A stretch of 64,000 nt of DNA from Paenibacillus sp. ACRRX (GCF_022346885.1 NZ_JAKRNK010000008.1:219545-283544); one strand, 5' to 3'; numbered from the stretch's first letter, positions 25,408-34,591 are shown. Notes: a model not told the origin generated them from the sequence alone. Program-made: numbers and translations.

Positions 25408-25474
25408 CGCTAAATGTAAACGATTTCTTGTCATATGCATGCTTCATGAACTCGCCTAGCTTGTGTAAGCTAAC

Positions 25475-25517
25475 AAAGACTGCCCTCTCGTGTAAAGTTC
25501 ACGATGCGGGCAGTCTT
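25475..25517. terminator. Bidirectional terminator
   Basis: The arms AAAGACTGCCC-N2-TCGTG and CACGA-N2-GGGCAGTCTTT pair around a seven-base loop, with T-rich flanks on both strands. It separates the convergent membrane-protein gene and nitroreductase gene. Confidence 0.85.
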
Positions 25518-25568
25518 TTGTCATCTCTATGCTAAATGTTTATACGTCTTCAGAAGGACGATAATAAC

Positions 25569-26123
25569 TTACAGCACCGTGAAGCGCTCTTCAGCAGGTG
25601 TGCGTGGACGTGCCGCGCCAGCTTTGTCCACGAAGCCCATATGCAATACGGCAATGATCTTCTCGCCAGGTTGAACACCGAGCGTGTTACGGTAGTCTTT
25701 GTTGTAAATATATTCGCCCGTATGCCAGAGCATCCCAATACCTTCTTCCCATGCAGCTAACTGGAAATTCTGGACTAGACTGGCTGCAGCCATCATATCC
25801 TCGTCCCGAATGTGCGGATGTGCAGCCTCTGGCATCACTACGACCAAGTAAGCTGGAACAGAGTTGGCATATTTAAGCCATTTGGCTTTCTGCTCTTCGT
25901 CAGCACCTTTGAACTTTCCTTTTAACAAAATATTGTAGAGGCAGTTTACCAGCTGACTTTTGCCCTCATCGGCTGCAAATATAAATCTCCAAGGCTCACG
26001 CAAACCATGATTAGGTGCCCAGACTGCATCGTTAAGCAGGCGAATTACAGTCTCCTGCGGCAATATTTGTTCCTTAAATTGGTTGGTAGTACGGCGATTA
26101 CGGATCGTTTCAGATATAGACAT
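25569..26123 (-). CDS. Nitroreductase family protein
   Basis: A 184-residue flavoenzyme of the NfnB/YdjA type. Marks are the FMN-binding IRNRRTTNQF at the N-terminus, APNHGLREPWRFIF, and the C-terminal GEKIIAVLHMGF. These proteins reduce nitro compounds, quinones or flavin-linked substrates with NAD(P)H. The natural substrate is unknown. The frame opens at 26204, but ATG 26123 with GGGGAGG seven bases upstream is the better start. The promoter carries a Fur-type operator, so expression probably rises in iron limitation. Confidence 0.9.
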   Translation of the reverse strand: MSISETIRNRRTTNQFKEQILPQETVIRLLNDAVWAPNHGLREPWRFIFAADEGKSQLVNCLYNILLKGKFKGADEEQKAKWLKYANSVPAYLVVVMPEAAHPHIRDEDMMAAASLVQNFQLAAWEEGIGMLWHTGEYIYNKDYRNTLGVQPGEKIIAVLHMGFVDKAGAARPRTPAEERFTVL

Positions 26124-26174
26124 ATTGGTACCTCCCCATTTATATAAAAATTGTATGATCAAGTTTTCTTCTTT

Positions 26175-26204
26175 ATTATATTTGATAACGATTATCAATT
26201 TCAA
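26175..26204 (-). promoter_or_regulatory. Promoter with Fur box in the spacer, for the nitroreductase
   Basis: TTGAAA (26204-26199) and a perfect TATAAT (26180-26175) are 18 bases apart on the minus strand. The spacer is almost wholly the palindrome TTGATAATCGTTATCAA (26198-26182), which matches the Bacillus Fur 7-1-7 consensus TGATAATNATTATCA at 14 of 15 positions. A bound repressor would block RNA polymerase. Confidence 0.8.
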
Positions 26205-26278
26205 ACATCATTTTATATTTACTAGGGAATCGATTACAATGTATATATAACAGCTGCACCCACGAGGAGGACCATTAG

Positions 26279-27283
26279 ATGAAATTTATTGACAACCAAG
26301 GCATTACTGACCCGCGCATTAACTTGGCGATTGAGGAGTTCGTACTTAAGCATCTTCCGATGGACGAGGATAGCTATTTGTTATTTTACATAAATGAGCC
26401 ATCTATCATTATCGGCCGCAACCAGAATACAATCGAGGAAATCAATGCCGATTATGTGAAAGAGCAGAATATTCATGTCGTGCGCCGCTTATCTGGCGGC
26501 GGTGCCGTCTATCATGACCTTGGAAACCTGAACTTCAGCTTTCTGACCAAGGATGATGGCGAATCGTTCAGCAATTTCCGTAAGTTTACACAGCCTGTTA
26601 TCGATATGCTCCGCTCGCTTGGCGTAGATGCGGACCTGACAGGCCGTAACGATATTCAAGTTGGTGAGCGCAAAATATCCGGCAACGCACAATTTGCTAG
26701 TCGCGGCCGTATGTTCAGTCATGGCACGCTGCTGTTTGACTCACAAATGGAGCACGTCGCTTCCGCACTTAAAGTTAAGCAGATGAAGATTGAATCGAAG
26801 AGCACCAAGTCAGTGCGCTCCCGCGTCGCCAACATTACCGAATTTTTGGACGAGTCCATGTCAGTCGAAGAGTTTCGTGCTGCTATTCTGCGTCATATCT
26901 TCGGTATGGAGCCAGATCAAGTGCCACAATACAAGCTTACCGAGGAAGACTGGAAGAAGATATACGAAATCTCGGAAGAACGTTACCAGAGCTGGGATTG
27001 GAACTATGGCTACTCACCTAAATTCAACGTACAGAACGCCAAAAAATATCCGGCGGGTATCATCGATGTACGTCTTGATGTCAAGGACGGACGCATTCAA
27101 GCCGTCAAAATATTCGGAGACTTCTTCGGCATTGGCGAAGTAAATGATGTAGAGACCTTGCTGGCTGACGTAAAGTTTGAGGAGCAAGCCGTACGTTCTG
27201 CATTAGCTGATTTGGATATGGTGCATTACTTCGGTAATATCGAGAAGGAAGATTTTGTTCAGCTGTTGTTGCTCCAGCAATAA
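26279..27283 (+). CDS. lplJ: Lipoate-protein ligase (LplJ/LplA type)
   Basis: A 334-residue ligase that activates free lipoate with ATP and attaches it to the lipoyl domains of 2-oxoacid dehydrogenases and GcvH. The catalytic domain (about residues 1-240) has RRLSGGGAVYHDLGNLNFSF with the lipoyl-AMP binding loop and the active lysine region in DIQVGERKISGNAQF. A C-terminal accessory domain follows (about 250-334). GAGGAGG lies eight bases before the ATG. It is divergent from the nitroreductase and has its own terminator. Confidence 0.95.
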   Translation: MKFIDNQGITDPRINLAIEEFVLKHLPMDEDSYLLFYINEPSIIIGRNQNTIEEINADYVKEQNIHVVRRLSGGGAVYHDLGNLNFSFLTKDDGESFSNFRKFTQPVIDMLRSLGVDADLTGRNDIQVGERKISGNAQFASRGRMFSHGTLLFDSQMEHVASALKVKQMKIESKSTKSVRSRVANITEFLDESMSVEEFRAAILRHIFGMEPDQVPQYKLTEEDWKKIYEISEERYQSWDWNYGYSPKFNVQNAKKYPAGIIDVRLDVKDGRIQAVKIFGDFFGIGEVNDVETLLADVKFEEQAVRSALADLDMVHYFGNIEKEDFVQLLLLQQ

Positions 27284-27391
27284 TAGCTTCCGTATGAGAT
27301 ATTAGACTCCGTAGTCTCAAGTGAAAACAACTGCTTTATTGATGAACAACCTGAACCAAAGGGATATTTAGTAACACGGCCATTAGCAATC

Positions 27392-27443
27392 AAACAGGAC
27401 ATGCCTACACACGTTAATCGTGTTTAAGGTAAGTGTCCTGTTT
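27392..27443 (+). terminator. Terminator of lplJ
   Basis: Ten-base arms AAACAGGACA/TGTCCTGTTT enclose a second small stem (ACACG/CGTGT), and a T-rich run TTTATTTTTTT follows. It lies about 110 bases past lplJ. Confidence 0.85.
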
Positions 27444-27750
27444 ATTTTTTTAGGGGGTTGCATTGCCAAACACCATTCCTATAAAATAATTAATTTGCTT
27501 TCTGGGTGCAGACTTGGAGCCAGTGTTATACAACCCCTGTGCGTATTGTCATCCTTTTTGCCTTGGAGCCGTGGCTGCAGCACTTACGACATTATTATCT
27601 TTGCAGGATATAAGCTGGGAGTGCTTGCGTTGTGGGTTTGTATCTGCATTTTTGCCAGTATGATCGTTGCGGAATTGAAATGGGGCTCACATCAGGTACA
27701 ATAGAGTAAGGAACAAAATATACAAATATATAAATCCAAGGAGAGAACTG
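27444..27750. other. Intergenic region without a supported gene
   Basis: One frame is open here (27420-27704) but it begins inside the lplJ terminator, lacks a ribosome site and resembles nothing known. The only clear element is the AAGGAGAG ribosome site of the next gene at about 27738. Confidence 0.5.
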
Positions 27751-28557
27751 ATGTACAAATTAATCGCAATAGACGTTGATGATACACTGATCACGGACGA
27801 GAAGCTCGTAACAGAAGGCACAAAGCGAGCATTGGAACAAGCCGTCGCGCAAGGCGTGCACGTCACACTCGCAACAGGACGTATGTATGCTTCTGCGCGC
27901 AAGATCGCACTGCAAACAGGGTTAAACGTACCACTTATTACGTATCAAGGCTCCTTGATCAAAAATATTATGGACGGCGAGGTCCTTTACGAACGCGCTG
28001 TGCCAAATACGGCTGCCCAAAAATTGCTCCAATACTGCACGGAGCATAATGTGCACCTGCAGTTGTATGTGAATGACCTTTTGTATGCCCGTGAAGAAAA
28101 TGATAAATTGATTGGCTATTCTCAATTAAACAATATTCCATACGTGATTGAGCCGGACTTTGACAAGCTGCTAGCTTCCCCGTCAACTAAAATGCTCATG
28201 ATCGATGAGCCGGCACGACTGGATGAAATTGCACCTGAACTTCGCGAGTTGCTTGGTTCTGAGGTTCATATTACGAAGTCCAAGCCGCACTTCTTGGAAG
28301 TAACCCATCATGAAGGCACAAAAGGCAATGCACTTCGCTTTCTGGCCGACCATTTTGGCTGCTCCATTGAAGAAACGATTGGTATTGGCGATTCATGGAA
28401 TGATCATGATTTGATCGAAGTCGCTGGTCTTGGTGTTGCGATGGAAAATGCGGTGGACTCACTGAAACAAGTCGCAAACTATGTGACGTTGTCCAATAAC
28501 GAAGAAGGTGTTCGTCACGTTATTGAGAAGTTTGTACTGCAAACTAGCAAGGTGTAA
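27751..28557 (+). CDS. Cof-type HAD-superfamily phosphatase
   Basis: A 268-residue HAD phosphatase of the Cof/IIB subfamily (YxeH, YwpJ relatives). The nucleophile motif is IAIDVDDTLIT (Asp8, Asp10) at the N-terminus, then LATGRMYASAR, a substrate cap in the middle, and the Mg-binding GIGDSWNDHDLIEVAG near residue 210. Members hydrolyse sugar phosphates, nucleotides or cofactors such as FMN, and the substrate cannot be assigned. AAGGAGAG lies eight bases before the ATG. A strong terminator follows. Confidence 0.93.
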   Translation: MYKLIAIDVDDTLITDEKLVTEGTKRALEQAVAQGVHVTLATGRMYASARKIALQTGLNVPLITYQGSLIKNIMDGEVLYERAVPNTAAQKLLQYCTEHNVHLQLYVNDLLYAREENDKLIGYSQLNNIPYVIEPDFDKLLASPSTKMLMIDEPARLDEIAPELRELLGSEVHITKSKPHFLEVTHHEGTKGNALRFLADHFGCSIEETIGIGDSWNDHDLIEVAGLGVAMENAVDSLKQVANYVTLSNNEEGVRHVIEKFVLQTSKV

Positions 28558-28569
28558 CCCAGTCATATT

Positions 28570-28612
28570 AAAACGACCACAGTCTCCTTTTCAAGGCGAT
28601 TGTGGTCGTTTT
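28570..28612. terminator. Terminator after the HAD phosphatase gene
   Basis: AAAACGACCACA and TGTGGTCGTTTT form a 12-base stem with a T run on the plus strand and an A run on the other side, so it may serve both convergent genes. Confidence 0.88.
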
Positions 28613-28662
28613 TTCACTTTTCAAATAATAGAGTCTTTCGTCTACTTTCTACACGGCTGGAA

Positions 28663-29523
28663 TTACAGCGTTATCGTTAGACCCGTATGCGCCAATCTGA
28701 TCTCTTTCGGGAGCGGGTAAGGCTCACGCACATCAACTCCATGTGACATGTGTGTAAATATCGTATGTGTAGGTCGAATTTCCTGCAGAAGCTCAATCGC
28801 CTCAACCATATCGTATACAGATCGTGTCTCGTAAGCAAATGGTTCGTGATAGAAATTAGTTCCAATTACTAGCAAATTGAGTTGCTGCAGCTGCGACTTT
28901 TCATATTCACCAAGTCCGATAGCATCCGAAGCATACGCCCATGCTTCGATACTCTTCCTAGCACGCCCATTTACCACAGAATCCGATTCAGAAGGCTGAT
29001 CCCGTTCAAACCGGTATGCATACGAGTAGCCATTTTTACCATGATTGACTCGGATTGGTCGAACACGCCACGCCTCCCATATCCACTCTTGCTCCATCGG
29101 AATAAAATCGATATGTCGATCCAACCAGCCATACATCTGCTTGATCGTATCGATAACCTCTTGAGGCGCAATTACACGCCCACGCCGCTCAAGCCATCGG
29201 CACACATCCGCATAAGCGGGCAAGCCGGCAATATGGTCTTGATGCGCATGCGTAATTAAAATATCCGCAATAAAACGAATGCCTGTCAACTCCATTTGCA
29301 AAGGCCAATCTGGACCACAATCCACAAGCAACTGCCGATCACCTTGAAATAACAAGACGGATGAACGATAACGTCGATTGTGACCAACTTGTCTCGCTTC
29401 TTCACACACTGGACAATTACAATATACACGCGGAACGCCAAGGGAATCACTGTTGCCTAGAAATACACATTGCCATTCCAGCCTATCTCGATTCAACTGA
29501 ATGCTATTGACATTACAAAGCAT
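28663..29523 (-). CDS. MBL-fold metallo-hydrolase, PhnP-like
   Basis: A 286-residue metallo-beta-lactamase-fold hydrolase. The N-terminus has the PhnP-type zinc cysteines in GVPRVYCNCPVCEEA. The di-metal site shows DCGPDW and THAHQDHIAG, and later YASDAIG and FTHMSHGVD. PhnP proteins act on cyclic ribose phosphates. Here no phn genes are near, so the substrate is open. The ATG at 29523 is preceded by a GGGAGAGAG site. It is a single gene convergent with the HAD gene. Confidence 0.88.
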   Translation of the reverse strand: MLCNVNSIQLNRDRLEWQCVFLGNSDSLGVPRVYCNCPVCEEARQVGHNRRYRSSVLLFQGDRQLLVDCGPDWPLQMELTGIRFIADILITHAHQDHIAGLPAYADVCRWLERRGRVIAPQEVIDTIKQMYGWLDRHIDFIPMEQEWIWEAWRVRPIRVNHGKNGYSYAYRFERDQPSESDSVVNGRARKSIEAWAYASDAIGLGEYEKSQLQQLNLLVIGTNFYHEPFAYETRSVYDMVEAIELLQEIRPTHTIFTHMSHGVDVREPYPLPKEIRLAHTGLTITL

Positions 29524-29574
29524 AAATTGTCTCTCTCCCTGCTACTCTTTACAAGAACATAACATGTTTGTTCG

Positions 29575-29603
29575 TTTACGATGTTTTTCTTTTTCAGTAT
29601 AAT
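29575..29603 (+). promoter_or_regulatory. Possible promoter for the glycerophosphodiesterase gene
   Basis: TTTACG and a perfect TATAAT are spaced by 17 bases, about 100 bases upstream of the GTG start. Confidence 0.55.
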
Positions 29604-29700
29604 CGGTTTCAGCAAGAAGATGTGATCTTTTGTTATGTTATTTCGCTGGAATGAGCGTAAAATATGACTATAACCCGCTCTTACTAAGGAGGACGTTAGT

Positions 29701-30435
29701 GTGAAAGGCCAATTGGATAAGACCAGCTTGGAAATTGTCGCACATAGAGGCTATGCCGCTATCTTTCCCGAAAATACGATGGAGGCTTTTCGCCGATCAT
29801 TAGATCTGGGCGCTGATAGCATCGAATTAGATATTCATCATACAAAGGAAAGCATCCCGGTAATCATACACGATGATACCTTGAATCGTACAACAACTGG
29901 CACAGGCCGAATTCGGGACCTAACGCTTGCTGACATATTGGAAGCGGATGCCGGCATCAAGTTCAAGCCTGAATTCGCTGGTTGTAAAGTTCCCTTGCTG
30001 GAAGAAGCTTTGGAGCTCTGTTCGGAGCGTAAGGCAGGGCTTCAGCTTGAGCTAAAAGAGCATATTACAGAGGAAGAAGGCCGCGCTCTACTGCAAATGT
30101 TGAACATTTATAATCTGATAGAGCGGACGATCATTATCTCATTCCATTCCAACAATTTGATGCTTGTACGCAAACTACACCCAACGATTGAGCTTGGATT
30201 TCTGACAGACAACCATGTCGCATTGGAACCACTGACAGGACTTGGCCGTGCAGCTTGCTGCCTTCAATATGAACTGGTACTTAATAAGCCTGAACTCATA
30301 AGAGAGGCTAATGAACTAGGGCTTGATCTTGCTGTATGGACTGTTCGCTCACTAGAGATCGCCAAGCAGTTATACGCACTTGGAATTAGAAGAATGACGA
30401 CGGATATTCCTTTGCTCAAATCTGATATCGTGTGA
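29701..30435 (+). CDS. Glycerophosphodiester phosphodiesterase (UgpQ/GlpQ-like)
   Basis: A 244-residue GDPD-family enzyme that hydrolyses deacylated phospholipids to glycerol 3-phosphate and an alcohol. The active-site residues lie in VAHRGYAAIFPENT (His15, Arg16), SIELDIHHTKESIPVIIHDD and LQLELKEH. No signal peptide is present, so it acts in the cytoplasm. The start is GTG at 29701 with AAGGAGGA eight bases before it. Confidence 0.93.
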   Translation: MKGQLDKTSLEIVAHRGYAAIFPENTMEAFRRSLDLGADSIELDIHHTKESIPVIIHDDTLNRTTTGTGRIRDLTLADILEADAGIKFKPEFAGCKVPLLEEALELCSERKAGLQLELKEHITEEEGRALLQMLNIYNLIERTIIISFHSNNLMLVRKLHPTIELGFLTDNHVALEPLTGLGRAACCLQYELVLNKPELIREANELGLDLAVWTVRSLEIAKQLYALGIRRMTTDIPLLKSDIV

Positions 30436-30470
30436 CGTAATAGGAACATTTTTACTCATCAGCAGCCATA

Positions 30471-30520
30471 AGAGGCTTGGTTTATTTCCAGATGAATAGT
30501 CTGAAATCTACCTAGCCTCT
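30471..30520. terminator. Hairpin after the glycerophosphodiesterase gene
   Basis: AGAGGCT-T-GGT pairs with ACC-T-AGCCTCT. There is no clear T run on either strand, so termination here is a guess. Confidence 0.4.
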
Positions 30521-30594
30521 CCACTGTACTCCTGAACGCCTAACAAGCAGAAATACGCTAAACAGTCCTATTATTGACATAACAATAACAAAAA

Positions 30595-30618
30595 AGCATC
30601 CTCATAATTGAAGATGCT
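30595..30618 (-). terminator. Terminator of the sulfate transporter operon
   Basis: On the minus strand AGCATCTTC and GAGGATGCT pair around a short loop and TTTTTTG follows, about 60 bases past the stop of the binding-protein gene. Confidence 0.85.
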
Positions 30619-30676
30619 CCTGTAAGATGACAAAAGTCCACTGCTGATGGTTCTATTAGTGCTTTGAGCAGCCGTA

Positions 30677-31759
30677 TCAGAAGCCAGCCAACACTTGATA
30701 CCATATTCCTCGTTTACTGTATAACGTCTCTCGAACGTGTTCCCAGCCGCCCATATCCTCAATTGTAAATAACCCTTCCGGGTTAACAATCTGTGCAGCG
30801 TGTACTTTGGCTACCTGCTCGTTGACGGCACGAAAACCCGCTTCCACCCAAATCTGTTGTGCCTTCTCGCTTCTGGCAAAAGCAACAAATGCCTCTGCCG
30901 CTTCACGTGTGCCATGCTTATCTGCATAGCGGTCGACCACCACGATTGGATTATCAATGCGAATCGTATGCTTCGGCACCACGATTTCATAGTTTACGCC
31001 TTGTTTCTGGCGTGCAATCAGTTCATTTTCATATGTGACGATCGCATCTCCAACCCCGTACTCGAATGCTGCCATAGAGGCACGACCGCTTTTATCCATT
31101 GAGATCACGCGGCTGTGAATATCAGCCAGCAACTTTTTAGCATACGTAGGCGCTTCTTCACCCTGCTCTTTGGCCAATTGCAGTCCTGAACCATAGATCG
31201 CATTAATATCCCATTGCGCTCCGCCCGACGTTTTCGGATTAGGGTATAACACATCTACATCTTCGCGTGTAAGGTCCTGCCAATCCTTTATCTGATGCGG
31301 ATTGTGCGCTCTGGTACCAATAACTACGATTGAGTTGGTTACCATGCCGCCATAAGGATCTTGCTCCTGCCATTGTGGAGATACTAGCTTAGCCTTAACA
31401 AGCTTATCCACATCTCCCGACATCGCAAACAAAGCGACATCGGCCTCCAATCCCCCTGCAATGGAACGAGCTTGTGTGCCAGAAGCCTCGTATGATTGCT
31501 GCACTTGGACTGTCTGCCCTGTCTGCTGCTTCCACGCCTGCTGAAAGGCTGGAATAATAAGCTGCAGCGCATCTTTTGCGACCGAATAAGCTCCGATCAC
31601 TAACGTTACGGAGGAGTTCTCCTTGCTCTCATTCGTGAGCAGACTCTCGCGTGGGGATGCTTCCTGCTGTACACAGCCAGTTAAGCTGATAGCTGTAAAC
31701 GTAAGCAGAAGCACTAAAACTGATGTAAACCTCGGCTTCTGAGCATACGGACGTATCAT
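30677..31759 (-). CDS. Sulfate/thiosulfate-binding lipoprotein (Sbp/CysP family)
   Basis: A 360-residue binding protein with a lipoprotein signal (lipobox LTGC, Cys near residue 28). The mature part shows Sbp/CysP marks: VLVIGAYSVAKD-like start, QSYEASGTQARSIAGGLEADV, NPKTSGGAQWDINAIYG and the FAVVDRYADKHGT-like hinge. It captures sulfate or thiosulfate for the CysTWA channel. A longer frame runs to 31828, but ATG 31759 has AAGGAG eight bases upstream. Unusually it is the last gene of the operon cysT-cysW-cysA-sbp. Confidence 0.92.
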   Translation of the reverse strand: MIRPYAQKPRFTSVLVLLLTFTAISLTGCVQQEASPRESLLTNESKENSSVTLVIGAYSVAKDALQLIIPAFQQAWKQQTGQTVQVQQSYEASGTQARSIAGGLEADVALFAMSGDVDKLVKAKLVSPQWQEQDPYGGMVTNSIVVIGTRAHNPHQIKDWQDLTREDVDVLYPNPKTSGGAQWDINAIYGSGLQLAKEQGEEAPTYAKKLLADIHSRVISMDKSGRASMAAFEYGVGDAIVTYENELIARQKQGVNYEIVVPKHTIRIDNPIVVVDRYADKHGTREAAEAFVAFARSEKAQQIWVEAGFRAVNEQVAKVHAAQIVNPEGLFTIEDMGGWEHVRETLYSKRGIWYQVLAGF

Positions 31760-31776
31760 GAAGCATTCTCCTTCCG

Positions 31777-32841
31777 CTAAATGTGAACAGGCATAGGGTC
31801 TTCTTTTAACGGATTCTCCATTACCCAATGGTCATCTTCATTAAATAAATATACACGGTGCACAAGCACCTGCACCTCTTCACCAATCTGCAATACCGGA
31901 TTCTCCAACGTTCGGTAAGTCTTGAGCGTCAACTGTCCTACTGCTACCTCAACTAACCACTCGCTTCCTCGGAAATGCAGCGCCTTCACGATGCCTCGCT
32001 CGCTTGCAGATGCCAGACGCAGCTCACCAACTCTGCCCACTTCAATGTACTCTGGACGTATAAGCGCTTTGCTATTTGGCCAGGCCGAGGTTGAATCAAA
32101 CCCTTTTAACGTGTGCACATTGGTTAATATCGTAGACTCCCCGATAAACTCAGCTACAAACGGAGTTTGCGGTGTCTTGTAAATATCCCAAGGTGTCCCC
32201 TTCTGTTCGACAGCGCCTTGCTGAATAATCATGATCTCGTCGGCTACTTCAATGGCCTCATCCTGATCATGCGTTACGAATATGGAGGTAATACCGACAC
32301 GATCAATCAGTGATTTCAGCCAACTGCGCAGCTCTTTACGAATCTTTGCATCAATGGCCGCAAACGGCTCATCCAGCAGCAACAGCTGCGGTTCTGGCGC
32401 AAGCGCCCGCGCAAACGCCACTCTCTGACGCTGCCCGCCCGACAATTGATGCGGGTAGCGTTTCTCTATCCCGCTTAGTCCTGTCAGTTCCAGCAATTCG
32501 GCTACTCTGGCGCGAATTCGATCTTTCGGCCACTTCTGAATCGTTAAGCCAAAGGCAATATTATCAAACACAGTCATGTGCTTAAACAAGGCATAATGTT
32601 GAAATACAAATCCAATCCCGCGCTCCTGGGGCGGAACATCGTTTACAACCTTATCGTAGAAACGAATCTCACCGCTTTCTGGCCGCTCCAATCCAGCCAA
32701 CATCCGAAGAACAGACGTTTTGCCGCCGCCGCTTGGACCCAGCAAGCCGATCAATTGACCCGGTTCGATCGCAAAATTCACATTGCGGACAGCATGATAT
32801 TGACCAAACCATTTGTTTAAATCTCTGACCTCAATGTGCAT
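31777..32841 (-). CDS. cysA: Sulfate/thiosulfate ABC transporter ATPase CysA
   Basis: A 354-residue ATPase with Walker A GPSGGGKTS at residues 35-43, LSGGQRQRVAFARAL, and Walker B LLLLDEPFAAID, followed by a C-terminal TOBE-like regulatory domain from about 240 that contains IRPEYIEVGRVGE. It overlaps the end of cysW by 11 bases, so the two are coupled. It energises the CysT/CysW channel. Confidence 0.94.
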   Translation of the reverse strand: MHIEVRDLNKWFGQYHAVRNVNFAIEPGQLIGLLGPSGGGKTSVLRMLAGLERPESGEIRFYDKVVNDVPPQERGIGFVFQHYALFKHMTVFDNIAFGLTIQKWPKDRIRARVAELLELTGLSGIEKRYPHQLSGGQRQRVAFARALAPEPQLLLLDEPFAAIDAKIRKELRSWLKSLIDRVGITSIFVTHDQDEAIEVADEIMIIQQGAVEQKGTPWDIYKTPQTPFVAEFIGESTILTNVHTLKGFDSTSAWPNSKALIRPEYIEVGRVGELRLASASERGIVKALHFRGSEWLVEVAVGQLTLKTYRTLENPVLQIGEEVQVLVHRVYLFNEDDHWVMENPLKEDPMPVHI

Positions 32842-33670
32842 CTGCCTGCACCCCTTTTCTTTTTTTGGCCCATTCCATCAGCAGCAAAAGCGTCACGGAG
32901 CCAATCGCAAGTACGAGCGATACACTATTCGCTGCAGCGATATTAAAATTATCAACGTCTTGATACACGAGTGTTGTCATCGTCTGTGTCTTGTTAATAA
33001 TGTTGCCTGACACGACCAGGACCGCACCAAATTCACCTAATGAACGTGCAATCGTTAAGACTACGCCGTAAGTGACACCCCAGCGAATTGAAGGCCAAGT
33101 CACTTTCCAAAACGTCGTCCAACTGTACGCGCCCAACAAAGATGCCGCCTCTTCCTGCTGTGTTCCAATCTCCTGCAGCACCGGCACTACTTCACGCACC
33201 ATAAGCGGAAAAGTAACGAATAACGTAGCTAGCACCATGCCAGGAAAAGCATACACTACCGGGACACCTACCTTGGCAAGAAAAGCACCCAGCACCGTAT
33301 GCGGACCAAGCAAAAGCACAATCATAAAACCGCCAATTACTGGCGAGACCGCAAAAGGTAAATCTATGATGCTATTCATCAATTGACGTACACGTCTGCC
33401 AAGCCAATCCCCTCGGACAATTACGATTGCTGTCAAGATCCCAAAGAAGGTGTTAAGCAGCGTCACAACGATGACAACACTTAAGGTCATCCACATGGCG
33501 TGCAGCGCCTCAGGGCGAAGTAAGGATTGTGTAAAGGAGCCAAGACCCTGCTCTCCAGCACCAAGTACAATTTGTACCAGCGGAACAATTAAGAGGACAA
33601 TAAATAGAATATACGTAAAACCTACTAAGGACTTACCAGTACGAGAGATGCGGGGTGGTCGTGATGTCAT
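32831..33670 (-). CDS. cysW: Sulfate ABC transporter permease CysW
   Basis: A 279-residue permease with about six membrane spans and the coupling loop EEAASLLGAYSWTTFWKVTWP. The segment RSLGEFGAVLVVSGNI is typical of CysW. It overlaps cysT by four bases (ATGA) and cysA by 11. Confidence 0.94.
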   Translation of the reverse strand: MTSRPPRISRTGKSLVGFTYILFIVLLIVPLVQIVLGAGEQGLGSFTQSLLRPEALHAMWMTLSVVIVVTLLNTFFGILTAIVIVRGDWLGRRVRQLMNSIIDLPFAVSPVIGGFMIVLLLGPHTVLGAFLAKVGVPVVYAFPGMVLATLFVTFPLMVREVVPVLQEIGTQQEEAASLLGAYSWTTFWKVTWPSIRWGVTYGVVLTIARSLGEFGAVLVVSGNIINKTQTMTTLVYQDVDNFNIAAANSVSLVLAIGSVTLLLLMEWAKKRKGVQADAH

Positions 33671-34500
33671 GATCGTCCCTCCCGAGCTTGCAGCGTATTA
33701 ATAAGCCACAGAATAAGAAAAGACAAAGTTAGGAGGATAACAGAGACCGCTGCGGCTCCTTGCGGATTATCGCTCTCGATCTCTCCAAAAATATATACAG
33801 AAGCAATTAACGTCTTGCCTGGTATGTTGCCAGCCACCAGTACAACGGCCCCGAATTCAGCAAGCGCTCGGGAAAACGCCAGCATTCCGCCACTAATGAT
33901 GCCCGGTCTCATCTGAGGAAGGAGAACTTGAAAGAACGTCCTCCACTTCGAGGCCCCGAGCGTATGAGCAGCTTCCTCCTGCGTACGATCCGCTTCCTCG
34001 AGAAGCGGCTGTACAGCACGAATGACAAATGGAAACGTGACAAACACCATTGCAACAACAATCGCAGGCTCTGCAAATACAATTCGCAGGCCCATTGAGT
34101 CAGCCAGTTGACCAACCCAACTGTTCGGGCCGAGCAAAAGCAATATCATTAATCCACCTACTGCTGTAGGCAGCGCAAATGGTAAATCCACAAGACTGTT
34201 AAGTAAAGTACGACCAGGAAATTGATAACGGTGCAGAACCCAAGCGGATAATGTTCCAACTGCAACGTTAATAACGGCAGCAATTAAAGACAAACGGATA
34301 GTCAACCAGACGGATTGCCATGCAAGCGGCTCAGCTAGACTCTCCACCAAGACGCCTAGTCCTCCAGACAAGGACTGAACATATATTCCTGCGATCGGTA
34401 AAATGATTAGCAACAACATATACAAGAGCAGCGTCGTTCTAAATCCCCACAGCACCCCTTTATGATGCAATACCGCATTCAAGACAATTCCCCCATCCAT
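33667..34500 (-). CDS. cysT: Sulfate ABC transporter permease CysT
   Basis: A 277-residue permease and first gene of the operon. It has about six membrane spans and the family motifs DLPFALPTAVGGLMILLLLG, EEAAHTLGASKWRTF and SRALAEFGAVVLVAGNIPGK. The ATG at 34500 has only a weak GAGAG site. A TTG at 34482 preceded by GGGGG is an alternative start that would remove six residues. Confidence 0.93.
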   Translation of the reverse strand: MDGGIVLNAVLHHKGVLWGFRTTLLLYMLLLIILPIAGIYVQSLSGGLGVLVESLAEPLAWQSVWLTIRLSLIAAVINVAVGTLSAWVLHRYQFPGRTLLNSLVDLPFALPTAVGGLMILLLLGPNSWVGQLADSMGLRIVFAEPAIVVAMVFVTFPFVIRAVQPLLEEADRTQEEAAHTLGASKWRTFFQVLLPQMRPGIISGGMLAFSRALAEFGAVVLVAGNIPGKTLIASVYIFGEIESDNPQGAAAVSVILLTLSFLILWLINTLQAREGRS

Positions 34501-34523
34501 TTGCTCTCTGCCAAATAAACTTT

Positions 34524-34591
34524 AATAATTCCTACTTGTTTACTTGGTGTTTATTTTAAAATACTTTACCAAATGTTAGTACGTCCGTCAA
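34524..34591 (-). promoter_or_regulatory. Promoter of the sulfate operon with possible CymR-like site
   Basis: TTGACG (34591-34586) and TAAAGT (34568-34563) are 17 bases apart on the minus strand, about 60 bases before cysT. Just past the start point lies TAAACAAGTAGGAATTATT (34542-34524). Its TAAA...GGAATT layout resembles the site of CymR, the Bacillales repressor of sulfur-assimilation genes. The promoter is well supported and the operator is tentative. Confidence 0.6.

Noticed and set aside
27420..27704. 94-codon open frame on the plus strand
   Set aside because: It starts with GTG inside the lplJ terminator, lacks a ribosome site, and its translation is Cys/Ser/Ile-rich without family resemblance.
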